Source: Phreatobacter aquaticus (GTDB lineage: Bacteria; Pseudomonadota; Alphaproteobacteria; Rhizobiales; Phreatobacteraceae). From it: DNA of 64,000 nt. The notes below the pieces were generated by a model, which worked only from the letters and a program-made list of their open reading frames with translations, was not told the DNA's origin and did no database searches. Positions within the stretch are counted from its first letter, which is position 1. Each line of letters starts with the position of its first letter. The position numbers and the translations under genes were made by a program. Of the stretch, positions 36,629 to 46,591 are shown piece after piece. The stretch is from the NCBI RefSeq assembly GCF_005160265.1, contig NZ_CP039865.1, positions 3,372,828 to 3,436,827 on the forward strand, written 5' to 3'.

Positions 36629-37843
36629 ATGACCGCCACGACACCCGACATGCAGGCCGCCGGCGATCGGCTCGCTCGCCGCAATGCCTTCGTTCTGGCG
36701 CTGGCAACTGCGCTGGCCGGCGCCAACACCACGGTGATGTTCGCAACCGGTGCCATTGTCGGAGCGGAACTGGCGCCCGTGCGGTCGCTTGCAACGCTCC
36801 CGATCTCGATCTTCGTCGTCGGCCTTGCCACCGCCAGCCTGCCGGTCGGCATGCTGATCCAGCGCGTTGGCCGCCGCGCTGCCTACCAGATCGCCACCAT
36901 TGCCGGCGTGCTGACCGGCCTGTTCGGCTATCTCGGCGTCACGCTGTCCAGCTTTCCGATCTTCTGCGTCGCGACCTTCTGCGCCGGCTTCTATGCGTCC
37001 GCCGCGCAGAGCTACCGGTTTGCCGCGGCCGACACCGCCAGCGATGCCTTCCGCCCCAAGGCGATTTCCTGGGTGATGACCGGCGGCATCCTGGCCGGCG
37101 TCGTCGGCCCGCAGCTCGTCGTCTGGACCAAGGACGCCCTGCCGCCCATCCTGTTCGCCGGAACCTATATTGGACAGGCGGTGATCGCACTCATGGCCGG
37201 CGTCATCCTGTCGTTCATCGATATCCCGAAACCGAAGCCGGTCGTTGCCGGCTCGCATCGGCCGGTCTCCGCCTATTTCCGCGACCGCGCTTTCCTCACC
37301 GCTGTCACCTGTGGCGCGGCGACCTACATGCTGATGAATTTCGTCATGACCGCCGCTCCGCTCGCCATGATCGGCTGCAATCACTCCGTCGCCGACGCCG
37401 CCTACGGCATCCAGTGGCACGTCATCGCCATGTACGGCCCGAGCTTCTTCACCGGTAGCTTCATCGCGCGCTTCGGAGCGCCTCGCGTCGTCGCTGCGGG
37501 TCTGGCGCTGACCGCCCTGTCGGCCGCGGTCGCGCTGACCGGCATTACCGTCATGCATTTCTACGCAGCCCTCGTCTTGCTCGGGCTCGGCTGGAACTTC
37601 GGCTATATCGGCGCAAGCGCGATGGTGGCCGCGACGGCAGAGCCGCAAGAGCGCACGCGCGTGCAGTCGATCAACGATTTCTGCGTCTTCGGCGTCATGG
37701 CGATCGGGTCGTTCTCATCCGGCCAGGTGGTGACATCCTATGGCTGGGACATGGTCAACATCGTCGTCTTCCCGATCGTCGCCCTGGCAGCCGGGGCGCT
37801 TCTTCTGCGCCAGCTGACATCCAGCAGGGGACAAGCCGCCTGA
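36629..37843 (+). CDS. MFS transporter
   Basis: The 404-residue product has about twelve hydrophobic spans and a central basic loop (FIDIPKPKPVVAGSHRP). The loop between spans 2 and 3 has the VGRRAAYQI pattern, a shortened form of the MFS A-motif. An in-frame stretch of 67 codons upstream is not membrane-like and is omitted; the ATG after GGAAGCGCC is used. It is divergent from the old-yellow-enzyme gene, so a link in substrate or regulation is possible but unproven. Confidence 0.82.
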   Translation: MTATTPDMQAAGDRLARRNAFVLALATALAGANTTVMFATGAIVGAELAPVRSLATLPISIFVVGLATASLPVGMLIQRVGRRAAYQIATIAGVLTGLFGYLGVTLSSFPIFCVATFCAGFYASAAQSYRFAAADTASDAFRPKAISWVMTGGILAGVVGPQLVVWTKDALPPILFAGTYIGQAVIALMAGVILSFIDIPKPKPVVAGSHRPVSAYFRDRAFLTAVTCGAATYMLMNFVMTAAPLAMIGCNHSVADAAYGIQWHVIAMYGPSFFTGSFIARFGAPRVVAAGLALTALSAAVALTGITVMHFYAALVLLGLGWNFGYIGASAMVAATAEPQERTRVQSINDFCVFGVMAIGSFSSGQVVTSYGWDMVNIVVFPIVALAAGALLLRQLTSSRGQAA

Positions 37844-38036
37844 TATCGGCTTGAGCCTAAAGACCGATTGGCGGCTCCGTTGCTTAGCGGGCCGTATTTT
37901 GGCAAAAACACGACCGACTCGTGATCGAGCGCAACTCCGGGATTCCGGCGGTGGCCTCATCGGGCAATAACAAGCGGTCCGCAAAGGACCAGGCGGACGT
38001 CTCAATCAGGGGCGCCGGGCAAGAGGAACGTTGGGA

Positions 38037-40178
38037 ATGAGCACTGCTCTGTGGGTAATTATCGGCTGTGGACTCCTGTCCATCGTCTACGGTGGCTGGG
38101 CCACCAAATGGCTTCTTGATCAGGATGCCGGTTCGGCGCGCATGCAGGAAATCTCCGGCGCCATCGCCGAGGGTGCGCAGGCCTATCTGAAGCGCCAGTA
38201 CATCACGATCGGCATGGTCGGCGTGGTCATCCTGATCGCGCTCTACTTCCTTCTCGGCGGTGCAGTCGCCATCGGCTTCGTCATCGGCGCGGTTCTGTCG
38301 GGCGCTGCCGGCTTCATCGGCATGAACGTCTCGGTGCGCGCCAATGTCCGCACCGCCCAGGCGGCCTCCAAGTCGCTGGCCGCGGGCCTCGACGTCGCCT
38401 TCAAGGCGGGCGCGGTCACCGGTCTGCTTGTCGCCGGCCTCGCGCTGCTCGGCGTCGCTGTCTATTTCTGGTTCCTGACCGGTCCGATGGGCATGGGCCC
38501 GGCGAGCCGCACCGTGATCGACGCGCTCGTGGCGCTCGGCTTCGGCGCTTCGCTGATCTCGATCTTCGCCCGTCTCGGCGGCGGCATCTTCACCAAGGGC
38601 GCTGACGTCGGCGCCGATCTGGTCGGCAAGGTCGAAGCCGGCATTCCGGAAGATGACCCGCGCAACCCGGCGACCATTGCCGACAACGTGGGCGACAATG
38701 TCGGCGACTGCGCCGGCATGGCCGCCGACCTGTTCGAAACCTATGCCGTGACCGTGGTCGCAACCATGGTTCTGGCCGCAATCTTCTTCGCCAAGGCCTC
38801 GCCGCTCGTGCTGCAGGCGTCGCTGATCTATCCGCTCGCCATTTGCGCGGTGTGCATCGTCACCTCGATCATCGGCACCTTCTTCGTGAAGCTCGGCGCC
38901 GACAACTCGATCATGGGCGCGCTCTACAAGGGCCTGATCGCAACCGGCGTCCTCTCCGCAGTCGGTCTTGCCGCCGCCACCCAGTTCGTCACCGGTTGGG
39001 GCGAACTCGGCGTTGTGGCCGGCCAGTCGATCACCGGCAAGAACCTGTTCTTCTGCGGTCTCGTCGGCCTGCTGGTGACCGGTCTCATCGTCTGGATCAC
39101 CGAATACTACACCGGCACGGGCAAGCGCCCGGTCGTCTCGATCGCCCAGGCCTCCGTCACCGGCCACGGCACCAACGTGATCCAGGGCCTGGCCGTGTCG
39201 CTCGAATCGACCGCGCTTCCGGCCATGGTCATCGTTGGCGGCATCATTGCCACCTTCCAGCTGGCCGGCCTCTACGGCACGGCGATCGCGGTCACCACCA
39301 TGCTCGGCCTTGCCGGCATGATCGTCGCCCTCGACGCATTCGGACCGGTCACCGACAATGCCGGCGGCATTGCCGAAATGGCCGGCCTGCCCAAGGAAGT
39401 GCGTCACTCCACCGATGCGCTCGACGCGGTGGGCAACACCACCAAGGCGGTCACCAAGGGCTATGCGATCGGTTCGGCCGGCCTCGGCGCGCTGGTTCTC
39501 TTCGCAGCCTATACCAACGATTTGCAGCAGTTCATCGATGCAGGCCTTCCCTACTTCAAGGATGTCGGCAAGGTCTCCTTCGACCTGTCCAACCCCTATG
39601 TCGTCGCTGGCCTGATCTTCGGTGGCCTCATCCCCTACCTGTTCGGTGGCATCGCCATGACCGCCGTCGGCCGCGCCGCCGGTTCGGTCGTGGAAGAGGT
39701 CCGTCGCCAGTTCAAGGAGAAGCCGGGCATCATGCTCGGCACCGACAAGCCGGATTATGCCCGTGCTGTCGACATGCTGACCAAGGCGGCGATCAAGGAG
39801 ATGATCATCCCCTCGCTGCTGCCGGTGCTCGCGCCGCTCATCGCCTATTTCGGCGTGCTGTGGCTGTCGGGCTCCAAGGCCTCGGCCTTCGCAGCACTTG
39901 GCGCCTCGCTGCTCGGCGTGATCGTCAACGGCCTGTTCGTGGCCATCTCGATGACGTCTGGCGGCGGTGCCTGGGACAACGCCAAGAAGTCGTTCGAAGA
40001 CGGCTTCGTCGACAAGGACGGCGTGAAGCATCTGAAGGGTTCGGATGCCCACAAGGCCTCCGTCACCGGCGACACCGTCGGCGACCCCTACAAGGACACG
40101 GCGGGTCCCGCCGTCAATCCGGCGATCAAGATCTGCAACATCGTGGCGCTGCTGCTGCTCGCCATCCTCGCGCACTGA
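38037..40178 (+). CDS. hppA: Membrane-bound proton-pumping pyrophosphatase, K+-independent type
   Basis: It couples PPi hydrolysis to proton export across the inner membrane. The 713-residue product has some sixteen spans and the catalytic segments [20 protein letters not shown] (183-200, in parts) and [25 protein letters not shown]. At [10 protein letters not shown] the residue after the second Thr is Lys470; in this family a Lys here marks the potassium-independent subclass, Ala the dependent one. The ATG is preferred to a TTG six bases upstream. A strong hairpin ends the gene 25 bases downstream. Confidence 0.97.
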   Translation: MSTALWVIIGCGLLSIVYGGWATKWLLDQDAGSARMQEISGAIAEGAQAYLKRQYITIGMVGVVILIALYFLLGGAVAIGFVIGAVLSGAAGFIGMNVSVRANVRTAQAASKSLAAGLDVAFKAGAVTGLLVAGLALLGVAVYFWFLTGPMGMGPASRTVIDALVALGFGASLISIFARLGGGIFTKGADVGADLVGKVEAGIPEDDPRNPATIADNVGDNVGDCAGMAADLFETYAVTVVATMVLAAIFFAKASPLVLQASLIYPLAICAVCIVTSIIGTFFVKLGADNSIMGALYKGLIATGVLSAVGLAAATQFVTGWGELGVVAGQSITGKNLFFCGLVGLLVTGLIVWITEYYTGTGKRPVVSIAQASVTGHGTNVIQGLAVSLESTALPAMVIVGGIIATFQLAGLYGTAIAVTTMLGLAGMIVALDAFGPVTDNAGGIAEMAGLPKEVRHSTDALDAVGNTTKAVTKGYAIGSAGLGALVLFAAYTNDLQQFIDAGLPYFKDVGKVSFDLSNPYVVAGLIFGGLIPYLFGGIAMTAVGRAAGSVVEEVRRQFKEKPGIMLGTDKPDYARAVDMLTKAAIKEMIIPSLLPVLAPLIAYFGVLWLSGSKASAFAALGASLLGVIVNGLFVAISMTSGGGAWDNAKKSFEDGFVDKDGVKHLKGSDAHKASVTGDTVGDPYKDTAGPAVNPAIKICNIVALLLLAILAH

Positions 40179-40203
40179 TCTGTCGCACAGGACCAGAATG
40201 CAA

Positions 40204-40229
40204 AACCCCGCGGAGCGATCCGCGGGGTT
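40204..40229. terminator. Bidirectional terminator between hppA and a convergent lipoprotein gene
   Basis: AACCCCGCGGA at 40204-40214 pairs perfectly with TCCGCGGGGTT at 40219-40229 around a GCGA tetraloop. On the minus strand it is followed by a T-run (from CAAAA at 40201-40205), so it is a good terminator for the lipoprotein gene; for hppA the T-tract is weak (TTCTGT). Confidence 0.82.
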
Positions 40230-40246
40230 CTGTCGTTCGAGGGGCG

Positions 40247-41020
40247 TCAGCGCCGCCGCGCTTCCTCCACCGAGCGGATGCGTCGGTAGGCGACGCCCAG
40301 CATCGTCCTGTTGTCGCCGGTCTCCTGGCCATAGACATCGGTGTCCTGGATGTTGATGCCGGCATCGAGACCGCCGATCACCCCGAGTGCCGAGGTCAGC
40401 TTGACGCCGGCCTGCGCCGTCCAGGCGACGCGGGTGTAAACGGCGGCGTTGTAGACAAGATCGATCACCGCCACCTCGCGACCGGCGGCGACGCTGCGGG
40501 CAATGCGCCGCGCGCAGGCGCCGTCTGTCGGGTACATCGTGTCGCGAACGGCCGAGGTGAGCCCCACAGCCTCGCCGTTGCTGACCCGGACATGGGCGGC
40601 ATGGATCGGCGTCGTGGCATCGCCGAGCGAGAACGAGGCGATCTTGGCGAGATCGAACTTCAGATGCGCGCTCGCACTGAACACACGGTTGACCGTCATG
40701 ACGGAGGTCGCATGGACGACCTCGGTCTTCACCCCGTCCCCCAGTTCCTCCCCGAGATTGCAGAGCCGTCGCTGGAGCTGGAACGTCACATAGCCGTCGC
40801 GCTTCATTGGCCGCTCGAACACGTCGCCGGGATGAAGATTGGTCACGCGCGGAAAGGCGAGGGACACCTCGCTGCCGCTGCCAAGCGCCGCAGCGACCGA
40901 CGATAGCACCGCGTCGCGCACCCGCGTGTTGTCCGGCCTGTCGCCCGCGCCTTGCAATCCCGCGGTTTGGCAGCCCGCCAGCATGAGCGGCGCCAAGGCC
41001 GCCAGATATCGCACTCTCAT
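40247..41020 (-). CDS. Lipoprotein, function unknown
   Basis: The 257-residue product opens MRVRYLAALAPLMLAGCQTAG, a lipoprotein signal with Cys17 as the acylated residue; the residue after Cys is Gln, so export to the outer membrane is allowed. The rest is soluble with two or three extra cysteines (CNLGEEL, GACARRIAR). I do not recognise a family. GGGAGGGG before the ATG is a strong ribosome site; a longer in-frame frame is rejected. It lies downstream of bamE on the same strand but behind bamE's terminator, so it probably has its own promoter. Confidence 0.72.
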   Translation of the reverse strand: MRVRYLAALAPLMLAGCQTAGLQGAGDRPDNTRVRDAVLSSVAAALGSGSEVSLAFPRVTNLHPGDVFERPMKRDGYVTFQLQRRLCNLGEELGDGVKTEVVHATSVMTVNRVFSASAHLKFDLAKIASFSLGDATTPIHAAHVRVSNGEAVGLTSAVRDTMYPTDGACARRIARSVAAGREVAVIDLVYNAAVYTRVAWTAQAGVKLTSALGVIGGLDAGINIQDTDVYGQETGDNRTMLGVAYRRIRSVEEARRR

Positions 41021-41144
41021 CACAACCCCTCCCGTTGAATGCCCCAAGGCATTGCAATTGAGAGTTGTGTAAATAAGAATGTCAATCATAGAGTGTATTG
41101 ACCGGGTATGCGCACACAGGTTGCGGCATCTGTCGATCAGAACG

Positions 41145-41166
41145 AAAAAACCCCGCCGAAGCGGGG
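41145..41166 (-). terminator. Rho-independent terminator after bamE
   Basis: On the minus strand GCCCCGC... reads as CCCCGC/GCGGGG: on the plus strand CCCCGC at 41151-41156 and GCGGGG at 41161-41166 enclose a CGAA loop, and AAAAAA at 41145-41150 becomes the T-run on the minus strand. It lies 33 bases past the bamE stop. Confidence 0.86.
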
Positions 41167-41198
41167 CTTTTCAAGATTGCCGAGGCTTCTGCGCGACC

Positions 41199-41663
41199 TC
41201 AGGTCCGCGGGCCGATCATGATCTGACGGAGCAGGTTGGCTTCCTCGCCACCGGTCTGGGTCGTGCGGCTGACGAAGTCGAACACCTTGCCGTCCTGCAA
41301 TCCGTAATTGGCAATCCGCTCGACACGCTTCTGACCATCAAAATAGACGGCCAGCACGTTGCGCTCGACGGTGCGAGGAGCCTGGAACGTGAATTGGCGG
41401 ACCTGCTTCTCGTTGATGTAGTAGAAGACGTCACCGCTGATGGTGGAAATGGTGGTGGGCGTCCCAAGCGCGACCAGAACCTGATCCTGGCTGTTGCCCT
41501 GCTTGACCTGAGCGAGGGCATCCTCGCTGATCAGATAGCCGCGATTGAACGTTTCACCGCCGAAGCCGAGACCGGACATCGGGGCGCCGGAACAGCCGGC
41601 CAGCCACAAGGTGGCGGCAGCAGCGATGGCGGCCTTTGCCAGACGGGATGAGACAGGCATCAT
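41199..41663 (-). CDS. bamE: Outer-membrane protein assembly factor BamE (SmpA/OmlA)
   Basis: BamE is a lipoprotein of the complex that inserts beta-barrel proteins into the outer membrane. The 154-residue product has a lipobox LAGC with Cys24 and then the BamE fold: GYLISEDALAQVKQGNSQDQVLVALGTP, quoted in part (LAQVKQGNSQDQV), and FYYINEKQVRQFTF. Two ATGs begin the gene; GAGGTCGACTTT gives the ribosome site. It is divergent from the bc1 chaperone gene, as in many alphaproteobacteria. Confidence 0.92.
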   Translation of the reverse strand: MMPVSSRLAKAAIAAAATLWLAGCSGAPMSGLGFGGETFNRGYLISEDALAQVKQGNSQDQVLVALGTPTTISTISGDVFYYINEKQVRQFTFQAPRTVERNVLAVYFDGQKRVERIANYGLQDGKVFDFVSRTTQTGGEEANLLRQIMIGPRT

Positions 41664-41780
41664 AAAGTCGACCTCAACTGACGTGCGGCACTGACAACGC
41701 CGATCCAGCGCTTGAATGCGCGGGCGCGTTGACTTAACCCCCATGCGCGACCAATTCAACCCGAACCAGGACGCGGCCCC

Positions 41781-42320
41781 ATGATCTTCGGCCTGTTTCG
41801 CCGGAAGAAGAGCGACGAGACCATCTCGAGCCTTTACGGCGCCATCGTGGCGCAGGCTCGCAATCCCGTCTTCTATCGCGACCTCGGCGTCGCCGACACG
41901 GCTGAAGGACGGTTCGAAATGATCGTCCTGCATATGTTTCTCGTGCTCCACAGGCTCAAGGAAGAGCCGGAGGAAAGGCGGGAGCTCGGCCAGGCCTTGT
42001 TCGGCGTGCTGTTCCTCGACCTCGACCGGGGCCTGCGAGAAATGGGTGTCGGTGACCTCAAGGTGCCCAAGCGCATTCGCAAAATGGGCGAATCCTTCTA
42101 CGGGCGCATCAAGGTCTATGATGAGGCCCTCGCCAGCGACGAGACGGATGCGCTCGAGCGCGCGCTTGCCCGCAACGTGCTCGGCAAGCCTGATGCGGAG
42201 ACGGCCGGCTTCGCAGCCTATGTCCGGGCCGCGTCCGCCGAACTGGCCTCCCTGCCGTTCGAACGGCTCGCCAGCGGTGAGGTCATCTTCCCGTCCGTGC
42301 CGAGAGGAGCCGCGTCATGA
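41781..42320 (+). CDS. Ubiquinol-cytochrome c chaperone family protein (CBP3/UQCC1-like)
   Basis: Members help assemble cytochrome b of the bc1 complex in mitochondria and are kept in alphaproteobacteria. The 179-residue product has a basic N-terminus (MIFGLFRRKKSDE), ISSLYGAIVAQARNPVFYRDLGV and the FGVLFLDLDRGLREMGVGDLKVPKRI region, which is the family core. The stop overlaps the next start by four bases. Confidence 0.9.
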   Translation: MIFGLFRRKKSDETISSLYGAIVAQARNPVFYRDLGVADTAEGRFEMIVLHMFLVLHRLKEEPEERRELGQALFGVLFLDLDRGLREMGVGDLKVPKRIRKMGESFYGRIKVYDEALASDETDALERALARNVLGKPDAETAGFAAYVRAASAELASLPFERLASGEVIFPSVPRGAAS

Positions 42321-42850
42321 GTGAAGCACGACCATCCGGCCTGCCGCATTGGCCTGTCCGCTTGTCCCAGGTCCCGTCCGGTGGCCTCGATTTTGTCCGC
42401 GACCGTCTGAGCGAGGACGATGCGCGCGCGTTCGCCGCCCACCTTGGTGTCCAGGCGCTGTCGGCCTTCCATCTCAAGGCCCATATCCGTCCTCATCGTG
42501 GCGACGGACTGGCGGTGGAGGGCAGGGTGCGGGCGACCGTCGCCCAGACCTGCGTTGTCAGCCTGGAGGCGATGGACAATCTGATCGATGAGGAAATCGA
42601 GGTCTCCTACCGTCCGCAGGAGGTCCTGAAGCCGGTCCTCGTCGAGGATGAAGACGGCATCGCGATCGATGCCGGTATCGACAGCGACGACCCGCTCATC
42701 GGCGGCACGATCGATCTCGCGGCCATCGCGGCCGAGTTCCTGGCACTTGGCATCGACCCCTATCCGCGGAAGCCGGGCATCGATTTCGATGCGCCGTCGG
42801 CGGGCGAGGGTGCTTCGCCCTTCGCGGCCCTCGCCAAGCTGAAACGCTAG
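42317..42850 (+). CDS. DUF177 (YceD) family protein
   Basis: YceD proteins are linked to 23S rRNA metabolism and usually lie beside rpmF and plsX. The 177-residue product contains VEGRVRATVAQTCVVSLE, the Cys-containing core of the family, and an acidic middle part (VEDEDGIAIDAGIDSDDPL). It overlaps the bc1 chaperone stop (ATGA). The usual rpmF is absent between this gene and plsX; the 145-base gap holds no open small gene that I can support. Confidence 0.88.
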   Translation: MSEARPSGLPHWPVRLSQVPSGGLDFVRDRLSEDDARAFAAHLGVQALSAFHLKAHIRPHRGDGLAVEGRVRATVAQTCVVSLEAMDNLIDEEIEVSYRPQEVLKPVLVEDEDGIAIDAGIDSDDPLIGGTIDLAAIAAEFLALGIDPYPRKPGIDFDAPSAGEGASPFAALAKLKR

Positions 42851-42995
42851 GGATTAGAAAGCCGAGCAATCTTTCCCTCAGAAAACAGGCAGCCCCTTGT
42901 GCCGCCGTTTTCAGGCGCTATTGTCCCGGCTCCTCGAACCGGCGGTTCGATTGCAGGTCTGGGCGCATCGGGCGCCCGCGCGAACGGGATGGCGA

Positions 42996-44060
42996 ATGTC
43001 CGAGAAGGTCAGGCTTGCCCTTGATGTCATGGGGGGAGATTTTGGTCCCTCCGTCGTCATTCCAGGCGCCGAAATTGCCTTGTCGCGCCATAAGGACATG
43101 GAATTCGTGCTGGTCGGCGACGAGCGCCAGATCATGCCGCTTCTCGCCGCCAATCCGCGCGTCAAGGCGCGCTCCGAGATCGTTCACACCGACATTGCCA
43201 TCCGGATGGACGATAAGCCGTCCAAGGCGCTGCGCTATGGCCGGCGTGTGTCTTCCATGTGGAAGGCGCTGGACGAGGTCAAATTCGGCCGTGCCGCAGC
43301 CGCCGTCTCGGCCGGTAACACTGGCGCCCTGATGGCCATGGCTGCCTTCAACCTGAAGACCATGCCGGGCATCGAGCGGCCGGCGCTGGCGGCGCTGTGG
43401 CCGACGCTGAAGGGCGAATCGATCGTGCTCGACATGGGCGCCTCGATCGGCGCCGACGCGGCGGCCCTCTTCGACATGGCCGTGATGGGCGCCGCGATGG
43501 CGCGCGTGGTCTTCGACATCGAGCGCCCGACCGTCGGCCTGCTCAATATCGGCGTCGAGGAGGTCAAGGGCCTCGAATTCATCCGCGAGGCCGGCCAGAT
43601 GCTGCGCGACGCGGACCTCGCCGATCTCGACTATCGCGGTTTCGTCGAGGGCGACGATATCGGCAAGGGCACGGTCGAAGTCGTCGTCACCGAGGGCTTC
43701 ACCGGCAATATCGCGCTGAAGACCGGCGAGGGGACTGCCCGCCAGATCGGCGAATATCTGAGGGCCGCCATGTCTCGCACCTGGCGCTCGCGCCTGGGCT
43801 ACCTGCTTGCGCGCAATGCCTTTGCGACGCTGCGCGAGAAGATGGATCCCCGCAAGTCGAACGGCGCGGTGTTCCTCGGCCTCAACGGCGTCGTTGTGAA
43901 AAGTCATGGCGGAACCGATCCGATCGGCTTTGCAAGCGCGGTCGATGTCGCCTACGACATGGCCCGCTACGATCTCCAGTCGAAGATCCGCACCATGGTG
44001 GATGTGTCCCACGCGGCGCGGAAAGACCCAACAGCAGCACCGGTCGAGGCCGCATCGTGA
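42996..44060 (+). CDS. plsX: Phosphate acyltransferase PlsX
   Basis: PlsX makes acyl-phosphate from acyl-ACP for phospholipid synthesis. The 354-residue product starts [20 protein letters not shown] and contains [34 protein letters not shown] and [16 protein letters not shown], all typical. An upstream in-frame frame of 33 codons lacks homology. GGGATGGCGA is a weak ribosome site. It overlaps fabH by four bases (GTGA). Confidence 0.96.
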   Translation: MSEKVRLALDVMGGDFGPSVVIPGAEIALSRHKDMEFVLVGDERQIMPLLAANPRVKARSEIVHTDIAIRMDDKPSKALRYGRRVSSMWKALDEVKFGRAAAAVSAGNTGALMAMAAFNLKTMPGIERPALAALWPTLKGESIVLDMGASIGADAAALFDMAVMGAAMARVVFDIERPTVGLLNIGVEEVKGLEFIREAGQMLRDADLADLDYRGFVEGDDIGKGTVEVVVTEGFTGNIALKTGEGTARQIGEYLRAAMSRTWRSRLGYLLARNAFATLREKMDPRKSNGAVFLGLNGVVVKSHGGTDPIGFASAVDVAYDMARYDLQSKIRTMVDVSHAARKDPTAAPVEAAS

Positions 44061-45031
44061 CCCTTCGTTCCGTCGTCCTCGGTGTCGGCAGCCATCTGCC
44101 GGCGCGCATCCTGACCAATGCCGAACTGGCGGGACAGGTCGATACATCGGACGAGTGGATCGTCCAGCGCACCGGCATTCACCAGCGCCACATCGCTGGC
44201 GAAGGCGAGACCACCTCGGATCTGGCCTTTCATGCGGCCGAGAAGGCGCTCGCCCATGCCGGCGTGGCCGCCACCGACATCGACCTGATCATCCTCGCGA
44301 CATCGACGCCCGACCGCACCTTTCCGGCGAGTGCCACCGCCGTCCAGATGCGCCTCGGCATCACCCATGGCGTTGCCTTTGATCTGCAGGCAGTCTGCTC
44401 CGGTTTCATCTTCGCGCTGACGACCGCCGACAAGTTCCTCCGTTCGGGCAGCCACAAGCGGGCTCTAGTCATCGGGGCCGAGACCTTCTCGCGCATTCTC
44501 GACTGGGAAGACCGCACGACCTGCGTGCTGTTCGGTGACGGCGCTGGCGCCATCGTCCTGGAGGCGCAGGAGCAGCCGGACGGGATCGCGGGCAGGGGCA
44601 TCCTCACCACCCATCTGCGCTCCGACGGCCGCCATACGTCCAAGCTCTATGTCGATGGCGGGCCTTCGCTGACCGGCACGGTCGGCCACCTGCGCATGGA
44701 GGGCCGCGAGGTCTTCAAACATGCGGTCGGCATGATCACCGATGTGATGACCGATGCCTATGCCGCCACCGGCACGTCATCGGCCGATCTCGACTGGTTC
44801 GTGCCCCACCAGGCCAACAAGCGCATCATCGATGCATCCGCCGACAAGCTGAAGATCGACCGCGACAAGGTGGTGATAACCGTCGATCGCCACGGCAACA
44901 CATCCGCGGCCTCGATCCCGCTGGCGCTCGACGTCGCCGTCAAGGATGGCCGCATCCAGAAGGGCCATCTGGTCATGCTGGAGGCGATGGGCGGCGGGTT
45001 TACCTGGGGTTCGGCGCTTCTGCGTTGGTGA
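44057..45031 (+). CDS. fabH: 3-oxoacyl-ACP synthase III
   Basis: FabH starts fatty-acid chains by condensing acetyl-CoA with malonyl-ACP. The 324-residue product has the triad Cys114 (DLQAVCSGF), His251 (VPHQANKRI) and Asn281 (GNTSAAS), and [13 protein letters not shown] near the N-terminus. The start is a GTG that overlaps the plsX stop; [16 protein letters not shown] is the homologous N-terminus, so no later start is needed. Confidence 0.96.
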   Translation: MTLRSVVLGVGSHLPARILTNAELAGQVDTSDEWIVQRTGIHQRHIAGEGETTSDLAFHAAEKALAHAGVAATDIDLIILATSTPDRTFPASATAVQMRLGITHGVAFDLQAVCSGFIFALTTADKFLRSGSHKRALVIGAETFSRILDWEDRTTCVLFGDGAGAIVLEAQEQPDGIAGRGILTTHLRSDGRHTSKLYVDGGPSLTGTVGHLRMEGREVFKHAVGMITDVMTDAYAATGTSSADLDWFVPHQANKRIIDASADKLKIDRDKVVITVDRHGNTSAASIPLALDVAVKDGRIQKGHLVMLEAMGGGFTWGSALLRW

Positions 45032-45166
45032 CGCCGGCGTGATCGAAGGTGTTGACCGCCGCCGGTTGAACCCATAGTGATAATGAAATCAGAATGATAA
45101 GGGCACCTGTCGGCATCTGGACCGACGCGTGAATGTTGCCCGTAGAGCTTAACTTTGGGGGTCGAT

Positions 45167-45481
45167 ATGGCGGGCAAGACCGTCACACGCGCCGACTTGT
45201 GCGAGGCTGTGTATCAGAAGGTCGGACTTTCCAGGACGGAGTCGGCGCAACTCGTCGAACTCGTGCTCAAGGAGGTCACGGATTGCCTCGCCGATGGCGA
45301 GACCGTGAAACTGTCGTCCTTCGGCTCCTTCGTCGTGCGCTCGAAGGGCGAGCGTGTCGGCCGCAATCCGAAGACCGGCCAGGAAGTGCCGATCGCGCCA
45401 CGGCGCGTCATGGTGTTCAAGCCGTCCAACATCCTCAAGGCCAAGATCAATGGCCAGAGTGGCGAGGGCCTCAAGGACTGA
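45167..45481 (+). CDS. ihfA: Integration host factor alpha subunit
   Basis: IHF bends DNA at specific sites. The 104-residue product starts [20 protein letters not shown] and has the DNA-arm region [24 protein letters not shown], with the intercalating Pro in the Gly-Arg-Asn-Pro turn, ending [13 protein letters not shown]. The 135-base leader contains AATCAG near 45087-45092, part of an IHF-like site, which would fit autoregulation but is too degenerate to call. Confidence 0.95.
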   Translation: MAGKTVTRADLCEAVYQKVGLSRTESAQLVELVLKEVTDCLADGETVKLSSFGSFVVRSKGERVGRNPKTGQEVPIAPRRVMVFKPSNILKAKINGQSGEGLKD

Positions 45482-45679
45482 CGCGTCCCCGGTGTCGTCT
45501 TTCCCTTAGGTCAACATTTGTCGCAAAAACTGTCCTTTTTCATGATACCGGCCGTTGTCGTGGCGCCGCGAATCCGTCACGCTTTGGCCTTCCGCGCACG
45601 TTAGCGATCGGGCTGCCGCAAGCTTTCGCGGTTCAGGCTGACGCCCCCATCTGCGCTCCCAGGCTATCGGTGACTGTCC

Positions 45680-46576
45680 GTGGACAAGGCTCCCGACGCA
45701 TATCGTACGATCAGCGAGGTCGCGGATGATCTCGACCTGCCGCAGCACGTGCTGCGGTTCTGGGAGACCCGTTTTTCGCAGATCAAGCCACTGAAGCGCG
45801 GCGGCGGCCGGCGCTATTATCGCCCCGACGACATCGACCTGCTGCGCGGCATCCGGCATCTGCTCTACGGGGAAGGCTACACGATCCGCGGCGTTCAGCG
45901 GATCATCAAGGAAAGCGGCATCAAGGCGATCCAGGCGCTGGGGCGCGGCGAGGGTGCTGTCCCGCGCGCCAAGCCGGGTGGTCCTGATATCATCGATCCC
46001 GAGACCGGCGACGATGGCGCCCTCGATCTCGGTCCCGATGATGACGAATTGCCCAACATGGCCGCAGCGCCACAGGCCGCGCCCGCCGTGGCGCCGAGGC
46101 AAGAGCCGCCACCGCTCTCTGCTCATGTCGACGACGCTCACCACAGCACCCGGCGGCAGGAGCCGACCATGCAGCCGGCGGTCCAGCCGGCGTTGATGCA
46201 ACCCTCAGCCCAGCCGGCGCGGACAGCCATGTTCCGCGAGCCGCCAGTCGATCTTGGCAGCGCGGAGCCGCCCCCCCGGCCTTCGATCCAGACCTATCCT
46301 GTGCCCGCCAACCCGGTTGCCGATATCGCCCGCCCGCCGCTGGTTGCGAGCCCATCGGCCGAGGCTTACCGTCCGCCAGCGCCAATGCCTGCTCCCAATC
46401 CGGCTCCGATGCCATCCGTAGCGCCGGCACCCGTCCGCTATGCCGAACCGCTGCCAAGCGCCGCGAGAGGTTCGGCCGCCGCCTTGGCCGCCGATCATAT
46501 CCGGCGCCTCCAGGCCGCACTCTACGAATTGTCGGAATGCCGCCGCAGGCTCGATCAGGCCTTCGAGGCGCGCTGA
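45680..46576 (+). CDS. MerR-family transcriptional regulator with a long disordered tail
   Basis: The 298-residue product has an N-terminal MerR helix-turn-helix ([25 protein letters not shown], in parts; [23 protein letters not shown]). After about residue 95 comes a long Pro/Ala-rich, low-complexity stretch, then a C-terminal helix ([29 protein letters not shown]) that may dimerise. This is the regulator usually found after ihfA in alphaproteobacteria; its target is unknown to me. The start is a GTG with little ribosome site; no better start exists. Confidence 0.85.
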   Translation: MDKAPDAYRTISEVADDLDLPQHVLRFWETRFSQIKPLKRGGGRRYYRPDDIDLLRGIRHLLYGEGYTIRGVQRIIKESGIKAIQALGRGEGAVPRAKPGGPDIIDPETGDDGALDLGPDDDELPNMAAAPQAAPAVAPRQEPPPLSAHVDDAHHSTRRQEPTMQPAVQPALMQPSAQPARTAMFREPPVDLGSAEPPPRPSIQTYPVPANPVADIARPPLVASPSAEAYRPPAPMPAPNPAPMPSVAPAPVRYAEPLPSAARGSAAALAADHIRRLQAALYELSECRRRLDQAFEAR

Positions 46577-46591
46577 GCGAGGCGAGGGCCC

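Noticed and set aside
37884-41057. A very long open frame (over 1000 codons) on the minus strand opposite hppA
   Set aside because: It is the codon-phase shadow of hppA: rich in Asp, Gly, Arg and His, no domain, no start context, and it crosses the hppA terminator and the neighbouring lipoprotein gene.
45078-45105. IHF site for autoregulation of ihfA
   Set aside because: Only the first half of the consensus (AATCAG) fits; the TTR part does not.
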